From Anoplopoma fimbria (Eukaryota > Chordata > Actinopteri > Perciformes > Anoplopomatidae), in NCBI RefSeq assembly GCF_027596085.1, contig NC_072458.1:1174501-1238500 (forward strand): a stretch of DNA of 64,000 bases, given 5' to 3'. Shown here one piece after another: positions 1 to 12,989 of the stretch. The notes beneath the pieces are model-generated. The model was not told the DNA's origin. It ran no database searches and was given only the letters and a program-made list of their open reading frames with translations. The translations under genes and the position numbers were made by a program. Numbering within the stretch: position 1 is the stretch's first letter; each line of letters opens with the position of its first letter.

Positions 1-2479
1 TCTGCCTTTAGCTTAGGTGGTGACGTGAAGTCAAGCTACAACTGCTGTAGTTTATAGCCTCACGTTAGCTTCCCACTTCAAAATTAACAAAAGTGGTGTT
101 CATTTGTGATGAATATCTTGCTGAACAGACTTGTAAGTATCATAGACGTCTGTGTGCCTTGGAGCTTATGTTCTGCAATAATTCAAAACCAAATGGAAAA
201 TCCCACTGACCTTTTGTCAAGGGAACCTGTGTGATGCTTACTGCCAGGTTTTCATTCAAAAATGTGTCATCCCTGCAGCACTCTATTAGTCAAACTGCAC
301 ACTAAACCGAGTCAGACTCACTCAACTTTGAGCCACTCTACTTGCTGTAGAGTAGTAAACTAGGGGTATAAGACAAAAGTTGTAATTAAGAGGGGTTTTC
401 ATTCATTATAAATATCAGTGTGTTTTTTTTAGATAAAGGGATCTGCAGCAGAAGAAACTTCCATGTTAGAATCAAAAAGGCATGGATGGTGCATGGTGAG
501 AGCCTATGTGTGTGTCTGCAGTAACACGTCCGACCCCTCTTATCCCAGCGTTTGCAGACAGCGAGCACCTGAAGAGCAGCGGGTGATTACCGGCCTTAAT
601 GGGCTTAACAAGCATGACAACAGGAGGTCTGCTGTCCGTCAATCAGAGGTGAGGAGGTGAGAATGGAGCACAAGCCATTAGAGACAAACAGAAAAAGGAA
701 AAAAAAAAAGAAAGTGCTGAAGGGAGGTGGAATGATGAAGGGATGAAGGAAGAAGAGAGGGACAAAGGAAGGGTATAAGGGGCAATGAAGGAAACAGTTG
801 AATGAGCTGCCCGGTCAAAAACAAGAGGGTCATTTAAAGCTCATTTACTCTGGAAACTCAAGGGGAAATTTCTATCTATGGTACATTCTCTCTCTATCTA
901 GTATCTTTCTATATTTTTCTCTCAAAACCTTCTGCCCAATCCCTTCCAAGGTTTGCATAATATCTATAAAACCATTCCACCTCCTTCTATTTTTTCCCTG
1001 GTGCTAGACCGAGGGAAGGACAGATTAACCGATCTGTAATGCATCACTTCAGCCATCCTGGTGCATTTATCAGAGCCTCTCCAGATCGATTTGTCATCAT
1101 GGCTGTTAGTGTTAGTGAAGTGGCGCTTCTCCCACCTATGCCATATGGCACCCCTTCATTCATTTTCCAATAAAAAGAAAATATATGTATATCTTGAACG
1201 TGTTTTACTTTAGAGATTATACAGATGTATTACACTTGCAGTATACGACATGACATTACCTTTAGACTGTTGACGGTACAATGTGACTGCTCTTATTGAT
1301 GTTGTGGGATGTTTTGCAGAGAATCCCTCTGCCATTCAGAGGGAACCCTGATAATCTTGAGGATATTAAGCTGTTGTTAAGCTGCTTCAGATTTTTAAAG
1401 TATTGGAGTTATTACAGTATGAAAGTTGAAACTGCATTAGAGTCTGAAGTGGTGGTTTAGGTTAGATCACAATCACATTCAAACTTGAGTTATGTTGTGG
1501 CATGTTGTAGAAATGAATCATCTTTTGTTTCCACATTCTTATTCTATTCTTCCACATGTTCATTAAGTTTGCAGTGGAACATTCTGAAGCTCTGCTGTGA
1601 TCGCTCTGAGACAGACATCAAGCGAGTGAGTTTTTTTTCTGTCAAGGGTGGAGTGTGTAAAAGTGAGTTTGCAACATGTTGTATCAAAGCACAAAATAAA
1701 CATAATCTGAATACTGATGTGTCCTCAGCAGTCTGGTTTACTTGTCAAGTAGTTGTATTGACATTTCTAAATCCAGTAAAGGTATATGTTTCCAACCATG
1801 ATTACTTTCCCGACCCCCTATGAAAAATGAGTGACCCCCTGTTCAATTTGTTCTGGCTACAAATCAGGCTGCACTTCGCCATGATGGGGTGTAATGATCC
1901 CAGCTTCCAGCTCTACACAACACCCCCAGCCCAGATACACTTATCTTATTTAGCTGAAAGCTCTTTGCTTTCATTCATGGTGGTCATAACTAAATGTTAT
2001 GCTGTCTAGTTGTACTGTATTGTGAAATGAAAAATGGGCAAACATGAATTAAAAAAGCACTTACACTTCAACACTTTTTAGGATTGGTTCAGTTTTTTAC
2101 AAAGTACAAAGTAGGAGTAAGGGTCTGTGGAGAGGATGTTATGTGGGTGTGGATGAGAATAGATCTGGATGGATGTTAATATGCCACAGTGTGATACAGA
2201 GAGCAGGAACACCTGTGTCTCACTTCTGCAGTTCACTGAGCTTTGGATCAGCAGATGAAGTATGATATTATCTGAGATCCTGGCATCAAAGCTTAGTGTC
2301 AAACCTGATTTAATTTGAGAAAAATGGCACAGCTGACAGCGCAGAGTTATTGAGTCAAAATCAACAAACATACAGAGACTTTATTTCTTTCTTGGTTCTT
2401 TGTCGCATTGTTAGGAATGGCTCAGTCAGTGTGTTGCTTTGTAGCAGACTGAAATATGTCAAACTAATTACTACTCTTT
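1..2479. other. Unique AT-rich non-coding DNA
   Basis: No recognisable gene or repeat. The only compositional feature is a purine-rich tract at about 690-790, dominated by A and G on the plus strand. Short open frames in this stretch (for example 1485-1823 plus and 2078-2371 minus) translate to sequences without recognisable domains, and their codon content looks like random AT-rich DNA. Confidence 0.6.
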
Positions 2480-2672
2480 GTGTTAAATGCTAGAAGGCAA
2501 ATGTTAGTAAGATGGTGAACATGATTAACATATGTGTACCTGCTTAATATCAAACCTGTTAGAATTTCATTGTCAGCATGTCAGCATGCTTCCATTAGCA
2601 TTTTGCTTCAAGCAACGCAGTGTGTAAGTGCAGAGCTGCTAGCATGGCCATAGACCTTGACTCTTGCTTTAA
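2480..2672 (+). repeat. Dispersed fish repeat, GCTAGCATG-type, copy 1
   Basis: This stretch aligns by eye, in reverse complement, with 31885-32060. Shared landmarks are a run near 'agcatgt.agcatgc', then 'ttagcattttgct', then 'caagca.cgc.gt', then 'gctagcatg'. The pattern matches a dispersed repeat I remember as very common in percomorph genomes, in which 'catgttagcatgct' is followed by 'agctgctagcatggc'. Its class is not clear from the sequence. This copy is diverged and covers only part of the unit seen in the second copy. Confidence 0.55.
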
Positions 2673-3603
2673 CAAAAAATAAATAGACACATGCCCATCC
2701 TTCTTGAAGAGTGTCTACTGTCCACTGATGGTAAAATGTCCATTAAAATGTTACACCTAACAATCCATCTAAATGAGATGTATAGAAACTTTGCAGACAA
2801 TTTTGTGATGGCAAAAATGGTCTGCGCTGTTATGGCACAAAAAAAAAACCTAAATACCTCTTAATGACTTTCAAACTACTGTATCTTAATTTCTCTCTTT
2901 CTTCTGTCTTTCACAAAATGCTGTAAAATCTCATTGCAAACAGATTGGTGTTGTTAGCATTTTTTGATTTCCATCTAATTGAATTTTAATGATGATGTAG
3001 TTGTATGACAGTCATGATAGGGCTATTGGTAAATATTCCCTTCATTACTTTGCACGGTAAAAACATCCCTCCATCTGTCTCACCGAAGAAAAGTCAAATC
3101 ATAATGGAGGACTCATTATTGTGCAATCATTATTTGATCAGAAGGATAAATTAAAAGATGCAGCAGCAAGCAAAAGAGTGGATATGAGTAGCTACTAGCT
3201 TTGCCAAGTTGAGGGTATCATAAGTGGACAGTCAGTGAAAGGCCACATCAACAATTGTATCATATAGAGAAAAATGAGGATTCAAAATATTGACTTACTT
3301 ACATTGTCAACTTGGTACCCCACAGAAATGTTTTTGGGAGTATTTAAAGTATCAAAATTGTTTGTCATTGTTTAGATGTATCTTTTATAGATCTGCATTT
3401 TGTCTCTTCCTGCTGTGAAATCTGTAACTCCTTGATGGGCACTCGCATTACATTATATCGGCTCCTCTCTGATCAGATCTTTCCTCTGGGAAGCTGTTGT
3501 TTAGTTTGCATTCCCTAATGAACTCCTTTCCTGATGGTGCCATTGAACCTAGCAGATTAGATAGAGATTATCACAGTCTATCTTTCAAGTTGATTATTTT
3601 TGC

Positions 3604-3608
<5 letters not shown>
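2673..3608. other. Unique AT-rich non-coding DNA
   Basis: No gene, repeat or RNA feature seen. It ends at the GT array that begins near 3609. Confidence 0.6.

Positions 3609-3639
<31 letters not shown>
3609..3639. repeat. (GT)n microsatellite
   Basis: A perfect GT run of about 31 bases. It is followed to about 3695 by interrupted GT-rich DNA with TGTATG and TGTTTG units. A 96-codon frame over it is an artefact of the repeat. Confidence 0.95.
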
Positions 3640-3642
<3 letters not shown>

Positions 3643-6600
3643 TAGTTGTATGTATGTGTGTATCTGTGTTTGTTTGTGTATGGGGGTGTGTTTGTGTTGT
3701 CCTGGCAATCTTCTGTTTTACAAATTTTTCATCTTTCTGCCAAACTCAAACTTTCCTTTGAAAACAGAAAAAATAGCACAATTTTGACAGTTAGATTTAA
3801 GCATAAATTAAGCTAAAATTGAGTGACACATCTGTGTTAAATGTTGTATCAAAAGCCTGTCAATAAACGCAATCCAGTTCAGTTTTGGTTTTCGAGGGCA
3901 AGACTACCATTTTATTCACAATTACATCACAGCTTATCCTTTCCATTACTAGCCCCACACTACAAACTCATTATTAGAATTAAAAGGAAATGGGGGAAAA
4001 GCAATAAAGCTGATACCAAACCCTAGCTGACCCATCTATGTGCTATTTGGTGATCCCCCCCATCTCGCTCTGACACACTCTGAAACACTGCACGCATGGC
4101 CCACCAACTGTTTGAATAAGAGCACTGACATTTTTTCCCAAATTTACCAAGGAAATTTACAAAGCTTGCTGGTCACAATGGCAAAGCCAACAAATCTGCG
4201 ATACAACACATGTGTTTGGTTACTAATTGGTTTAACAGCTTCCCCCATACATGTCATTGATTGCACACAAGCCTGAGGGGGGGCGCATCCACTTTGCAAT
4301 TCATAGAGCAATTAACAAGTAATGGTGCTGGCAACTATGGTAGTTATGACTCATTTACACTTATTGTAAATGGTGAATGAAAAGATGAAGCGTGACTGCA
4401 AAGCATGTTCTAAATGTGCTGGCTTTTTCCATCAACACAGGAATCCCCATGCACTGACGCTATTTTTTGTTAGTTTTTTCAAATGTAGCTCTCAAACCAC
4501 ACGTTTCTCAGGAACTCTGAAAAACACTCTTGTGAAAAACAACAACAACATTAACTCATGAAATGATTTCTTTGATATCCAGAGGGGTTCAATAGATTTT
4601 GTGAAAACAGACTATGATATTGTTGGAATGAGTCAGGGAAGACAGAGATACATCTTGCAGATACAAACGGATCAAAAGGCATCCTTGTCGTTCCCTCTGT
4701 GGAGGGCCATGGGTGAGTTGAAGGCTCCCGTGGAGTGCACCCAGACGTCCTGCAGAGACTCCACTCCTGCTACATTGTAAGCTTGTGTTTGGCTTCAACA
4801 GCGAATGAGACAAACCTCGTTCTAATATAACCACGACTTGCAAGTGCCTTCTGTAATGAAGGAACAGCAGCTGAGTCTGCCATATGTCTAGCATGCATAT
4901 AACATACTGAGACACGACACTACACTTTGCACACTTGGCAAAGTCGGTAAGACAATTCTCCTGCCTAATTCTGATGAGGCAGAAGGAAGAACCCCTCAAG
5001 AGAAATAATTCTCGACCAAAGAAGTGTGTGTGGACCTTAAATGAGGGACATGAGCCCTGACCAAGCACTCCTGTTTAGCGGAAGGGCCTACAGCGATTGG
5101 CCTATGTCCTGAGCACCTGCCACCCTGATGCTTCATGTAAGATGCTTGTCATGTTGCCTGTCCTCACCATGACATGTCTGTCAGAGGAGCAAAGTGCTTC
5201 TGCACTTTAAGTACCGTTGTCAGCTTCATTTTTCACCCACAACTTGAGACAGGTACATTCATCCTCATCCAGAGAGGGACGCATCTTAGGGAACCCCTGA
5301 TGGCTGAAAACGCCTTTTGTATTGAACTGGATCAAGGCGGAAGGGGCCGAACCATTTTGGATTTTTCTCTCATCGTCTCAGAGAAACCATATAGCTTGCA
5401 GACAGCCTACCTAGTGGACACATCACTTACAGCACCGTCAACGGCACTATGCATTACAACAGAGAGTTTAGCACATCCAGACTGGCTGGAGACAGATTTG
5501 CTCTTATAGGGACTGAATTAATATCCACACCCAGGTAAATCAACGGGAGGGGAGAAGAGGCCTCTTCTGCAAATTCATGCTTTCGATTCCAATACAACTT
5601 TTTTCAATATTATGTGATATGTTTTACCCCAGTCGTTGTAGTCCTTCAAAGTCTTGATAGGGCATAGGTTTGGGCATGTGCATGTCTAGTTTTACGTCTC
5701 TAAAACCCAGTGCTTTTTGTTTGTGTTGGAGCCTACAGGTGGCTTCAGCTGTCCACAAAGAAACATCAGAGCACTCCCAGGTCAACATTTCATCTAATGT
5801 GCTCTCTCCCTCTCTCTCTCTTAACCCTCCCCCAGTTGAGATGTCCGTAGAGATGAAAGAGGCAGGCAGGCAGACAGACATATAGCAGTTCCGACTGTGT
5901 TCATCACAGCAGGCTAACGTCAAATGGGGGTAAAAAAAAAAAAGCTGCGCTTCAATATTTTTTTCTCAATCAGTTTTGTTTTCCAGCGGGTCAGTCAGCG
6001 TCCACGTCAAAGCTGGCAGTCGCTCCCCACCCCCTTTCATACCTTCATGACATAAATCAGCTCTGGGTCCCGCTAGACTAACCTGGGTGGTCACCAAACA
6101 TCACAACACACAGAAAAAGGGCGTACTATCTTTTGGACCAAAGTCATCTGTCATTTGGCTGCAGAGTGAGAGACTGCAGTGAAAGAAAGGTTAGCTAAAG
6201 GTCCAGTCCACTGAGGAAAAGAGAGAGAGACATCAAAGAGAAATTAGTGCAAGACAAAGCCTTCTGGTCTCAATCAAGCTGGTAAACAGTTGAGTGCAAT
6301 ACCCCTTTTTAAATTAGTTGCTGATAGGCGCACAATAATAGGACAGCCGCTTCACTGCAGGACAGAGGAGAGAAGCCTAATGGAAGTGGGATTGCCTTTT
6401 CTTCACCAGCTGAGCCCTGTGGCATTGTCTCTTTTTTATTTTTTTGTTGTCAAAAATTAGCAATTTACAGCTCTACACTCCTTCTTGGTGCCGGCCACCT
6501 TTTTTTTGCATTTTAATAAGTCTATTTGGATCGAGACAACGGGATCAGCGGGGTGAAAAAAATACAAAAAAACAGGACAAATTGAATCATGAGTGGAGGG

Positions 6601-6951
6601 TAACCTTGAAAACAATCTGGCCACAATAACAGCAAGAGTTTGAGGGGGAATTAGGAGCAAATGAGCAGGATGCACCCCTCAGCACTGTGGCACATAATTG
6701 GACAAAACTGTTTTGAGTGAAGCAGACATTGTCACCTGGGAATGGGCTCGCACCAACGCAATGGTCAAAACAGCAAATCACCAGCAAAATGCCTAACAAG
6801 CCATTTTGTACTTCATTTGGAAGAACATTGCTACATAATTTGATTTATTTTTCCCCCATTTTATAAAGGCTTCTGGAGCTGCTTGGAATATTGATAAATC
6901 ATGTATGCTTGAGACCTCTTTAACAGACAGATGTGCACATTTTCACTCCCT

Positions 6952-6952
<1 letters not shown>
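3640..6952. other. Non-coding DNA with two unassigned open frames
   Basis: Mostly unique sequence. It contains a 159-codon frame on the minus strand (4589-5068) and a 111-codon frame on the plus strand (5174-5509). Neither shows a domain, motif, signal peptide or repeat I recognise, and neither has visible splice context, so I do not call them genes. A short CT-rich run lies at about 5804-5822. The stretch ends at the AC array. Confidence 0.55.

Positions 6953-7032
<80 letters not shown>
6953..7032. repeat. (AC)40 microsatellite
   Basis: An uninterrupted AC dinucleotide array of about 80 bases. Cys/Val-rich minus-strand frames across it are shadows of the repeat. Confidence 0.98.
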
Positions 7033-7035
<3 letters not shown>

Positions 7036-10000
7036 CTTGCCAAACGAGCCACTCGTCACAATGAAGTGTGTGTGAGGAGGAAGGACGAAGAAAGGGAGTG
7101 AAATTCATCAGACGCAGCAATCCGCTTCTCCTGTGTTTTTCCACTCCACCCCTCATCCCACTCTCTCCTATATATCTTTAGCCATTTAATTAGCTGGACA
7201 GGTAATAAATTCCATGTCTTGTGCGCCGCTCGCTAGTTTATTTATTTATCTATCAGCCTTTTAGAGCAGTGCAGAACCGGGGGGGGCCAGACTCCATTAT
7301 AAGGCAAGTAGCATCTCCAGCCTTTTAAGGTTTGAGTCATTAGTTAATCAAGCTGACAGCCTGACATCAGGAAGACTGTTGTGTCAACTCAGGCAGCTGT
7401 TGCATGCACAAAGAGATGTACATCTTGTGAATACATATTGTATGTATTTACAGGGCATGTTTTCTTTTTTTCTGTGTGTGACAATTACAATGTGTATGTG
7501 TGCGTGTCCAGCTAGCCAGATAGGGGCTTGTGCAGCCAAATCCTGCCAGATCGTGTCCCATAATTTAAGACTCAATGAGCTGTCAGCGATCTCATTGCCG
7601 GAGGACATATGTGTCAGCCTATGTGATGCCAGCGAGGTCAGAGCACTGGGCTTTTCCCCTCTGTTCACTGGTCTGGGCACAATGCACTGTCAGCATCTCC
7701 AGCACTGATGTTTAACATGATATCACATGCCTTCATATCTGTGGCTCTGCTTAATCCTTCCCTAATTGAATCAGGCTGAATTCGCAGTGCTTGTTACTGC
7801 AGACTTTGGTGACAGTAATGTGTGAATGAGTGTACGTGTATGTGCATGGGAATAAGCATGTGTTACAATCATTAGCGCTCATCTCTCACCATTAGGCAGA
7901 TTGGCAGAGCTAAAGTGTGCTGGACCCATTGAGGATGTCCTAATTAAATGCTTACAGTGCGGTGAAGTTTACCATGTATCCTGTCATCGTAATTGGCCAC
8001 TCTGGCAAATATCAGCTTTCATTGAGTGGAGGTTAGCGTTGTCTGTAACACCAGGTACGCTGGATATGTATCTGTGATTTAAGTGTCACTTGATATGTAC
8101 TTACAAAACAAAACTCTAATAACGCAGCACACTTTTCCTGCTTCAACTTTTTTTCTTTAAATAGCGCAAGTGTTTTTTTATTCAGACAGTGTAAATGTAT
8201 ACAGGGATGTCTATTTACTGTCCATGTATGAAAGTATGCGTGCATTTCAGTGCATCCAAATGCATTTTGTTACATTTTACTATGCGTTTTTGTTCAAAAA
8301 CAGCTATATCTCACGAGGAAAACAGTATTGGAAATGACTCAGGTCAAACCTCTAAAATTATGTATTTCTGTATTTTGAATGCACTATATTCAGTGTGTAT
8401 GTTCCATGTAGGAGTTGCAGGTTCTGCTTCTCTAGAATTGGAAAAAGGGCCATAGGCATACGTGTATACTTACAGTGAAAGTTGAATATGTGTTACTGAG
8501 TTGTGTGCATGAGCAAGAGTACCCATACTGGCGAGCTGCTGGAGTGCTTGATGGAGGGCCATTACATTCTCGTTAGTTCAGCTCCAGTGCTCTGGGTCTG
8601 GTACACAGCTGCCTTTGCTCCCCGAACACCAGCTGAATCTGACCCAAAAGGCCACCCCCACTCCCCTATATATCCCTCTCTACCTCCCTCGCCGTCCCCT
8701 CTCTCCATCTGCTTGACCTCGGCCTCCGACCAAGTGTCCATTACTTCATCTCACTCTCTCTGGACACTCTCTTGTGCTCACCCAGAGCATGCTTTGCAGT
8801 GACTTCAGAGCACTCTTCTGAGGGGACTACAGATTGCAGATTGATGTTTACTTATTAGCGCCTTTTTCTCTTTGTCACATTATTTCCGGCTGATTACTCA
8901 TCCATGGATTCAAATAGTACATCCCATAGCGTCATTGGACACAATCCTCTATTTTCTGCAGCTAATAAATTATAATTTACTTGGACTCATTCTTCGACCT
9001 TCTACAAAGTCGAATCATCTCAAAAGTTAACTCACTATAAAAACAAACTTTTTACCACTATACTTCACTATAAATAAGTGTTCTTATGGATTTCCAAGAA
9101 CTGAAATGTACATACAATGTACCTTACTCACTGCTATGGAGATCTTTGGAATTACCCAGTGTCATCCCAACGAGTGGTCAATCTGGCCTTTTAATCTTAG
9201 ATTTATAAACACATGCAACAGACATTGCATGGGTGTAGGGTGTCCAATTTTGAGTGACAAGTATGTTATCAAATGTTTTTGTGGTTCACATACTAAGAAC
9301 TTTGTTGTTGAATAATGACTCACTCTCTAATCTGTCAAGATATCAAGAGCAGTTTTTTTTCTTTGTCTTGATTGCAGATAAGAGTGAGAATATTCTTACT
9401 GTAAGATGGAACACCTGTTATCTGGATCCTTGTAGCACATACCCCCTTATCTCTCTCTCGCTCCCTTGTTTTTGTTATCTCTCTACTTTCAACTGTCAAA
9501 TAAAGTCACAAAGGCCCACAAATATTGATCTTGTAATGATAATGCAACCGGTGCTATTTTCATTGCTGCTAATAAATTATATCCTATATCTAAGTCATAT
9601 TAACATATGACTCTCAAGTTAAATATCCTAGGGGCTGGGTAGGACATCTTTTTGAAAATGTTCTCTCTTATCTCTTTCTTTATTTTCTTCTCATTCCTCA
9701 GTTTTTTTCTTCTCACTTTACTACATTTTATTCTAATCTTACATTCATATGTCAGTCAAATGTGCAGTACTGTGGCATTGAAATCAAAGAGCCGCAAAAC
9801 ATGTTGTTATATAGAAGATAAAGACATCTGTAGTTTCACCATTAAAGTCATTATTTTTTTATCCGTTTTTTGTTTTTTTTGACATTATCTCTATGTCTTG
9901 GAGTGTGCAGGGGAAAGAACTCAGTCACAACCTAAAAAATCCTGACAGGAAACCTAGAGTAAGATCAACAATCAGATGTCTTATTTATAGGCCCTGGTGG

Positions 10001-10582
10001 TTTTACCCTGTCATCTTGGCTGGAAATGATTCAAACTACTTGAAAAGAAAACAACAAACAAAGATGACAGCAACACAGAGAAGTTCAAAACGAGAAGATT
10101 TTGTGGGGGCAGAGTGGATGTGGGGGCGCTGTGTGATGCAGTGTGTGGAGCAGATAAAGACAAGAGTCAGTGAGACAGAAATTGCGTGTCATACGTAAAT
10201 GGGCAGCCTTCCATCAAAGTGCGCTCCCTTGTAAAGCCCACACAGATACGGCAACACACAGTCAGCCGAAACAGACACACCCAAGCAGACCAATACATGA
10301 ATTTCTCAATACTCCAGAGTGCACTCTATTCTCATTCAAATTCTGTGGCGAGCACAGACTTTGAGAACAAGATTTGCTCGTTTTATCACCTGAAATACAT
10401 TTACCTCAACAGCTAGTGAATAAGCTCTATCTAAATTAAATCTATCCCTGCTACCCCATCTCACTGACATTACACTGCTCCACATCTTAAACAAGAGACC
10501 GGATACCAAATCCACAAGCTACTGATGTTTTGTTTTGTTTTGTTTCCGGTGTGTGTGTTCAGAAAAAAAAGTGTTGGAGAGG
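7033..10582. other. Non-coding DNA, partly non-random in look
   Basis: No gene recognised. About 7160-7380 is repeat-free, with TTAATTAG and long TTTA runs, and reads like candidate conserved non-coding DNA (impression only). About 9415-9525 is a pyrimidine-rich stretch followed by 'caaataaagtcacaaaggcc'. This resembles a 3' tail common in fish repeats and 3' UTRs, but it is too short and diverged to name. Confidence 0.5.
10527..10544. repeat. Short (TTTTG)n run
   Basis: Several TTTTG units in tandem. It is a simple sequence just upstream of a GA array. Confidence 0.8.
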
Positions 10583-10609
10583 AAGAGAGAGAGAGAGAGA
10601 GAGAGAGAG
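10583..10609. repeat. (GA)n microsatellite
   Basis: A GA dinucleotide run of about 27 bases. Arg/Glu-rich and Ser/Leu-rich frames over it on the two strands come from the repeat. Confidence 0.95.
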
Positions 10610-12905
10610 CCATGTCGTCTAATATTTGTCATCTCTACTGAAGATTGTGATATTTTTGTCAATGAGTCACAGACAAGTAATGTTTTCTTTTGGTTATTTA
10701 TTCCTGGTGGGACAAGGTGACCCTGATTTGGCACTTCCTGTGTATGTGTGTGACTCTTGCTAATGCACCATAGGCCTTAATAATTTAATAACTTTAGTTA
10801 AATCCTTTCAGAAATGTGTTTATTGTAAATTAAGCATGACTAGACTGATATAAAGTGGAGATTAGCTATCGGCTGAGTATATGTGTGCGTCTTTGTGTGC
10901 TCCTCTGACTTTAGGGGTTAATCCAGGACACGGACGTGGTGGCTGGCACGCTGAATGCCCTCAGATCTGTCTAGCATTCTTAATGAGCATAATTGGCTCA
11001 GACAAAAACATTTAAGTGATGATGAGCAGATGGCATCATTCACACAGGCTGCATAACAAGAGGCTGGCATCCCCCGATCTGCTGCAAAAATAACAGGTGA
11101 ACTTCCGAAATCATTCGCTTAACTCAGGACTTCACAGCAGTAATCAGATGTAAATTACCTAGACAAGTAAATATTTGATTAGCTTTCATTGCGTGCTGTT
11201 TTTGTTGTCTGTGGCCTGCTTCTGGTAGCATCCCATTGTGTGCATGCTAATATCTGAATGAATAGTGTATGTTTTTTTCCCCCCAAGTAGCTTATATAGG
11301 TGTGGGCCTCATAACAATCCCTCACACTAAGACTCACCACAATTACTCTACAGCACTAACACTACAATAAATCTATACAAACACGATAAGTCTTGCATGC
11401 GCACACCTGAGACCTGCATTAGAGTCAAGTGTTTGCATAGAGGATAAAATAGCAAAGCTCCAAATAATAATAATAATGTTTGCAGAGGTTGACAGTTAAG
11501 TCATCTCTTTCTCCTGACTCTGCTAATTAAAGCCGGCACCAATGGGACGGAGAGGGGGAAACACAGCAATATAGCTATGGGCATTGAACAGATGCTGTGC
11601 TTTGATGAGCATTGCGATTAGCCTATCGTACATTGTCTCCGAAAATCGGGAGAGAAGGAGCAGGTCAGCTTTAATTACATGGAGAATAGCTGAGGGCTTT
11701 CGTTTGGACCCACAAAGTACAGTATAAGCATTTTAAGGGGTTGAGAATATAAAGGCCGGAGTGCATTGTTTATTATCATGGTGGCATTTGCTTCATGTCC
11801 ATTTATCGATTATTTTGTGAGATGAATTAACGTTTGTCTTTCCAAACAGTCATTATTTGTCAAGGAGTTATGCAACCAAGTTGCTCCATAACATGTTAGT
11901 GTGTGCTTTCTTGTGAAACCAAGGCAGTTTGCTAAATTTCATATTGTGTTTTAATGTATATTAACTATTATTCTGTGGTAGGGAAATGGCCTGGAAGTCT
12001 TTTACGATGTAATTGGTAACACCTTACAAGAAGTTAACCTCCAATGTGGATCACGATATAGGAAGATACCAACTCTAGGTTGGACAAGAATGTTGATTTT
12101 GGACTAATAAACAAAACCCTGCATTCATTTTTATTTTTATGTCAAAGTTCTTAAAAGTCTTGCTGTTTAGAGTACCTGCGCACGGCAGCTACGGTGTAGT
12201 TAGGGAGAGATCATGATTATGAGAGGTAAACTACGGGAATGGTAAGGCAACTAAAACACTTGGCCAAGGTTAAAGAGAGCTTATAGTTGCAATTAAAAAA
12301 AGGTGAACATTAATGGCAGGCTTTTAATGAGAAGTGAACTACAGTCTCCTACGTGACAATCTTGGAACCCTATTGATCTGAGGGCGATTTAGCATCTGGG
12401 GGGACAAACAGCCAATATTTGGAGGATTCCGGTGTAGCCAGCAGATATCCAGATAAAGGATTTCTGGGCTAACACTTCCTTTTAGCAACTTGAAAAGTGA
12501 GTATGGAGTTAGAGTTGAGAGACGAGGTCTTCAACGGGATTGTTTTAAAAGCAGCCAGTTAACACTGACTTCACAGTTTGTTTTCCTAGCTAATATAAAG
12601 CTTAATTGTCACCCATCACATGGGTTCCAAGATTGCATGTTGGCCAATGTGTTTTGCCTCTTTTGCTGTTTATATTGAGTGTTTACCGGCATGCAACCAA
12701 AGCCTGCTCAAACATGATTGTTCAATACGGTCAGCTGTTGCCTAACTCAAAATGCACCAAGTAGCAGCAGTTCATTAGCAATAACATTTCAACAAGTTTC
12801 AATTTGAAAATTAACTTTGTTTATCTTCTCATTATAGTTTCTCTTTCATTATGCTTTATGTTAGGAACAACAATTACTTGTGCTGCACATGGCTTACTGC
12901 CTGTT

Positions 12906-12906
<1 letters not shown>
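10610..12906. other. Repeat-poor non-coding DNA
   Basis: No mobile element or gene seen. The part at about 10900-11760 is repeat-free with homeodomain-type cores ('gctaattaaagccggcacc' at about 11521) and looks like possible regulatory DNA. I cannot test conservation without an alignment. Confidence 0.45.

Positions 12907-12987
<81 letters not shown>
12907..12987. repeat. (AC)40 microsatellite
   Basis: An uninterrupted AC array of about 81 bases. Confidence 0.98.

Positions 12988-12989
<2 letters not shown>

Noticed and set aside
4589..5068. 159-codon open frame on the minus strand
   Set aside because: No recognisable domain or splice context. Length alone is not convincing in 64 kb read in six frames.
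5174..5509. 111-codon open frame on the plus strand
   Set aside because: No domain or motif recognised and no supporting context.
6861..7156. Cys/Val or Thr/His repeat proteins over CA arrays (here and at 12.8, 19.0, 41.5, 48.4, 52.0, 54.3, 56.7, 60.0 and 63.2 kb)
   Set aside because: Direct translations of dinucleotide repeats.
9415..9525. Pyrimidine-rich stretch plus 'caaataaagtcacaaaggcc' resembling a common fish repeat tail
   Set aside because: Too short and diverged to assign, and could be chance.
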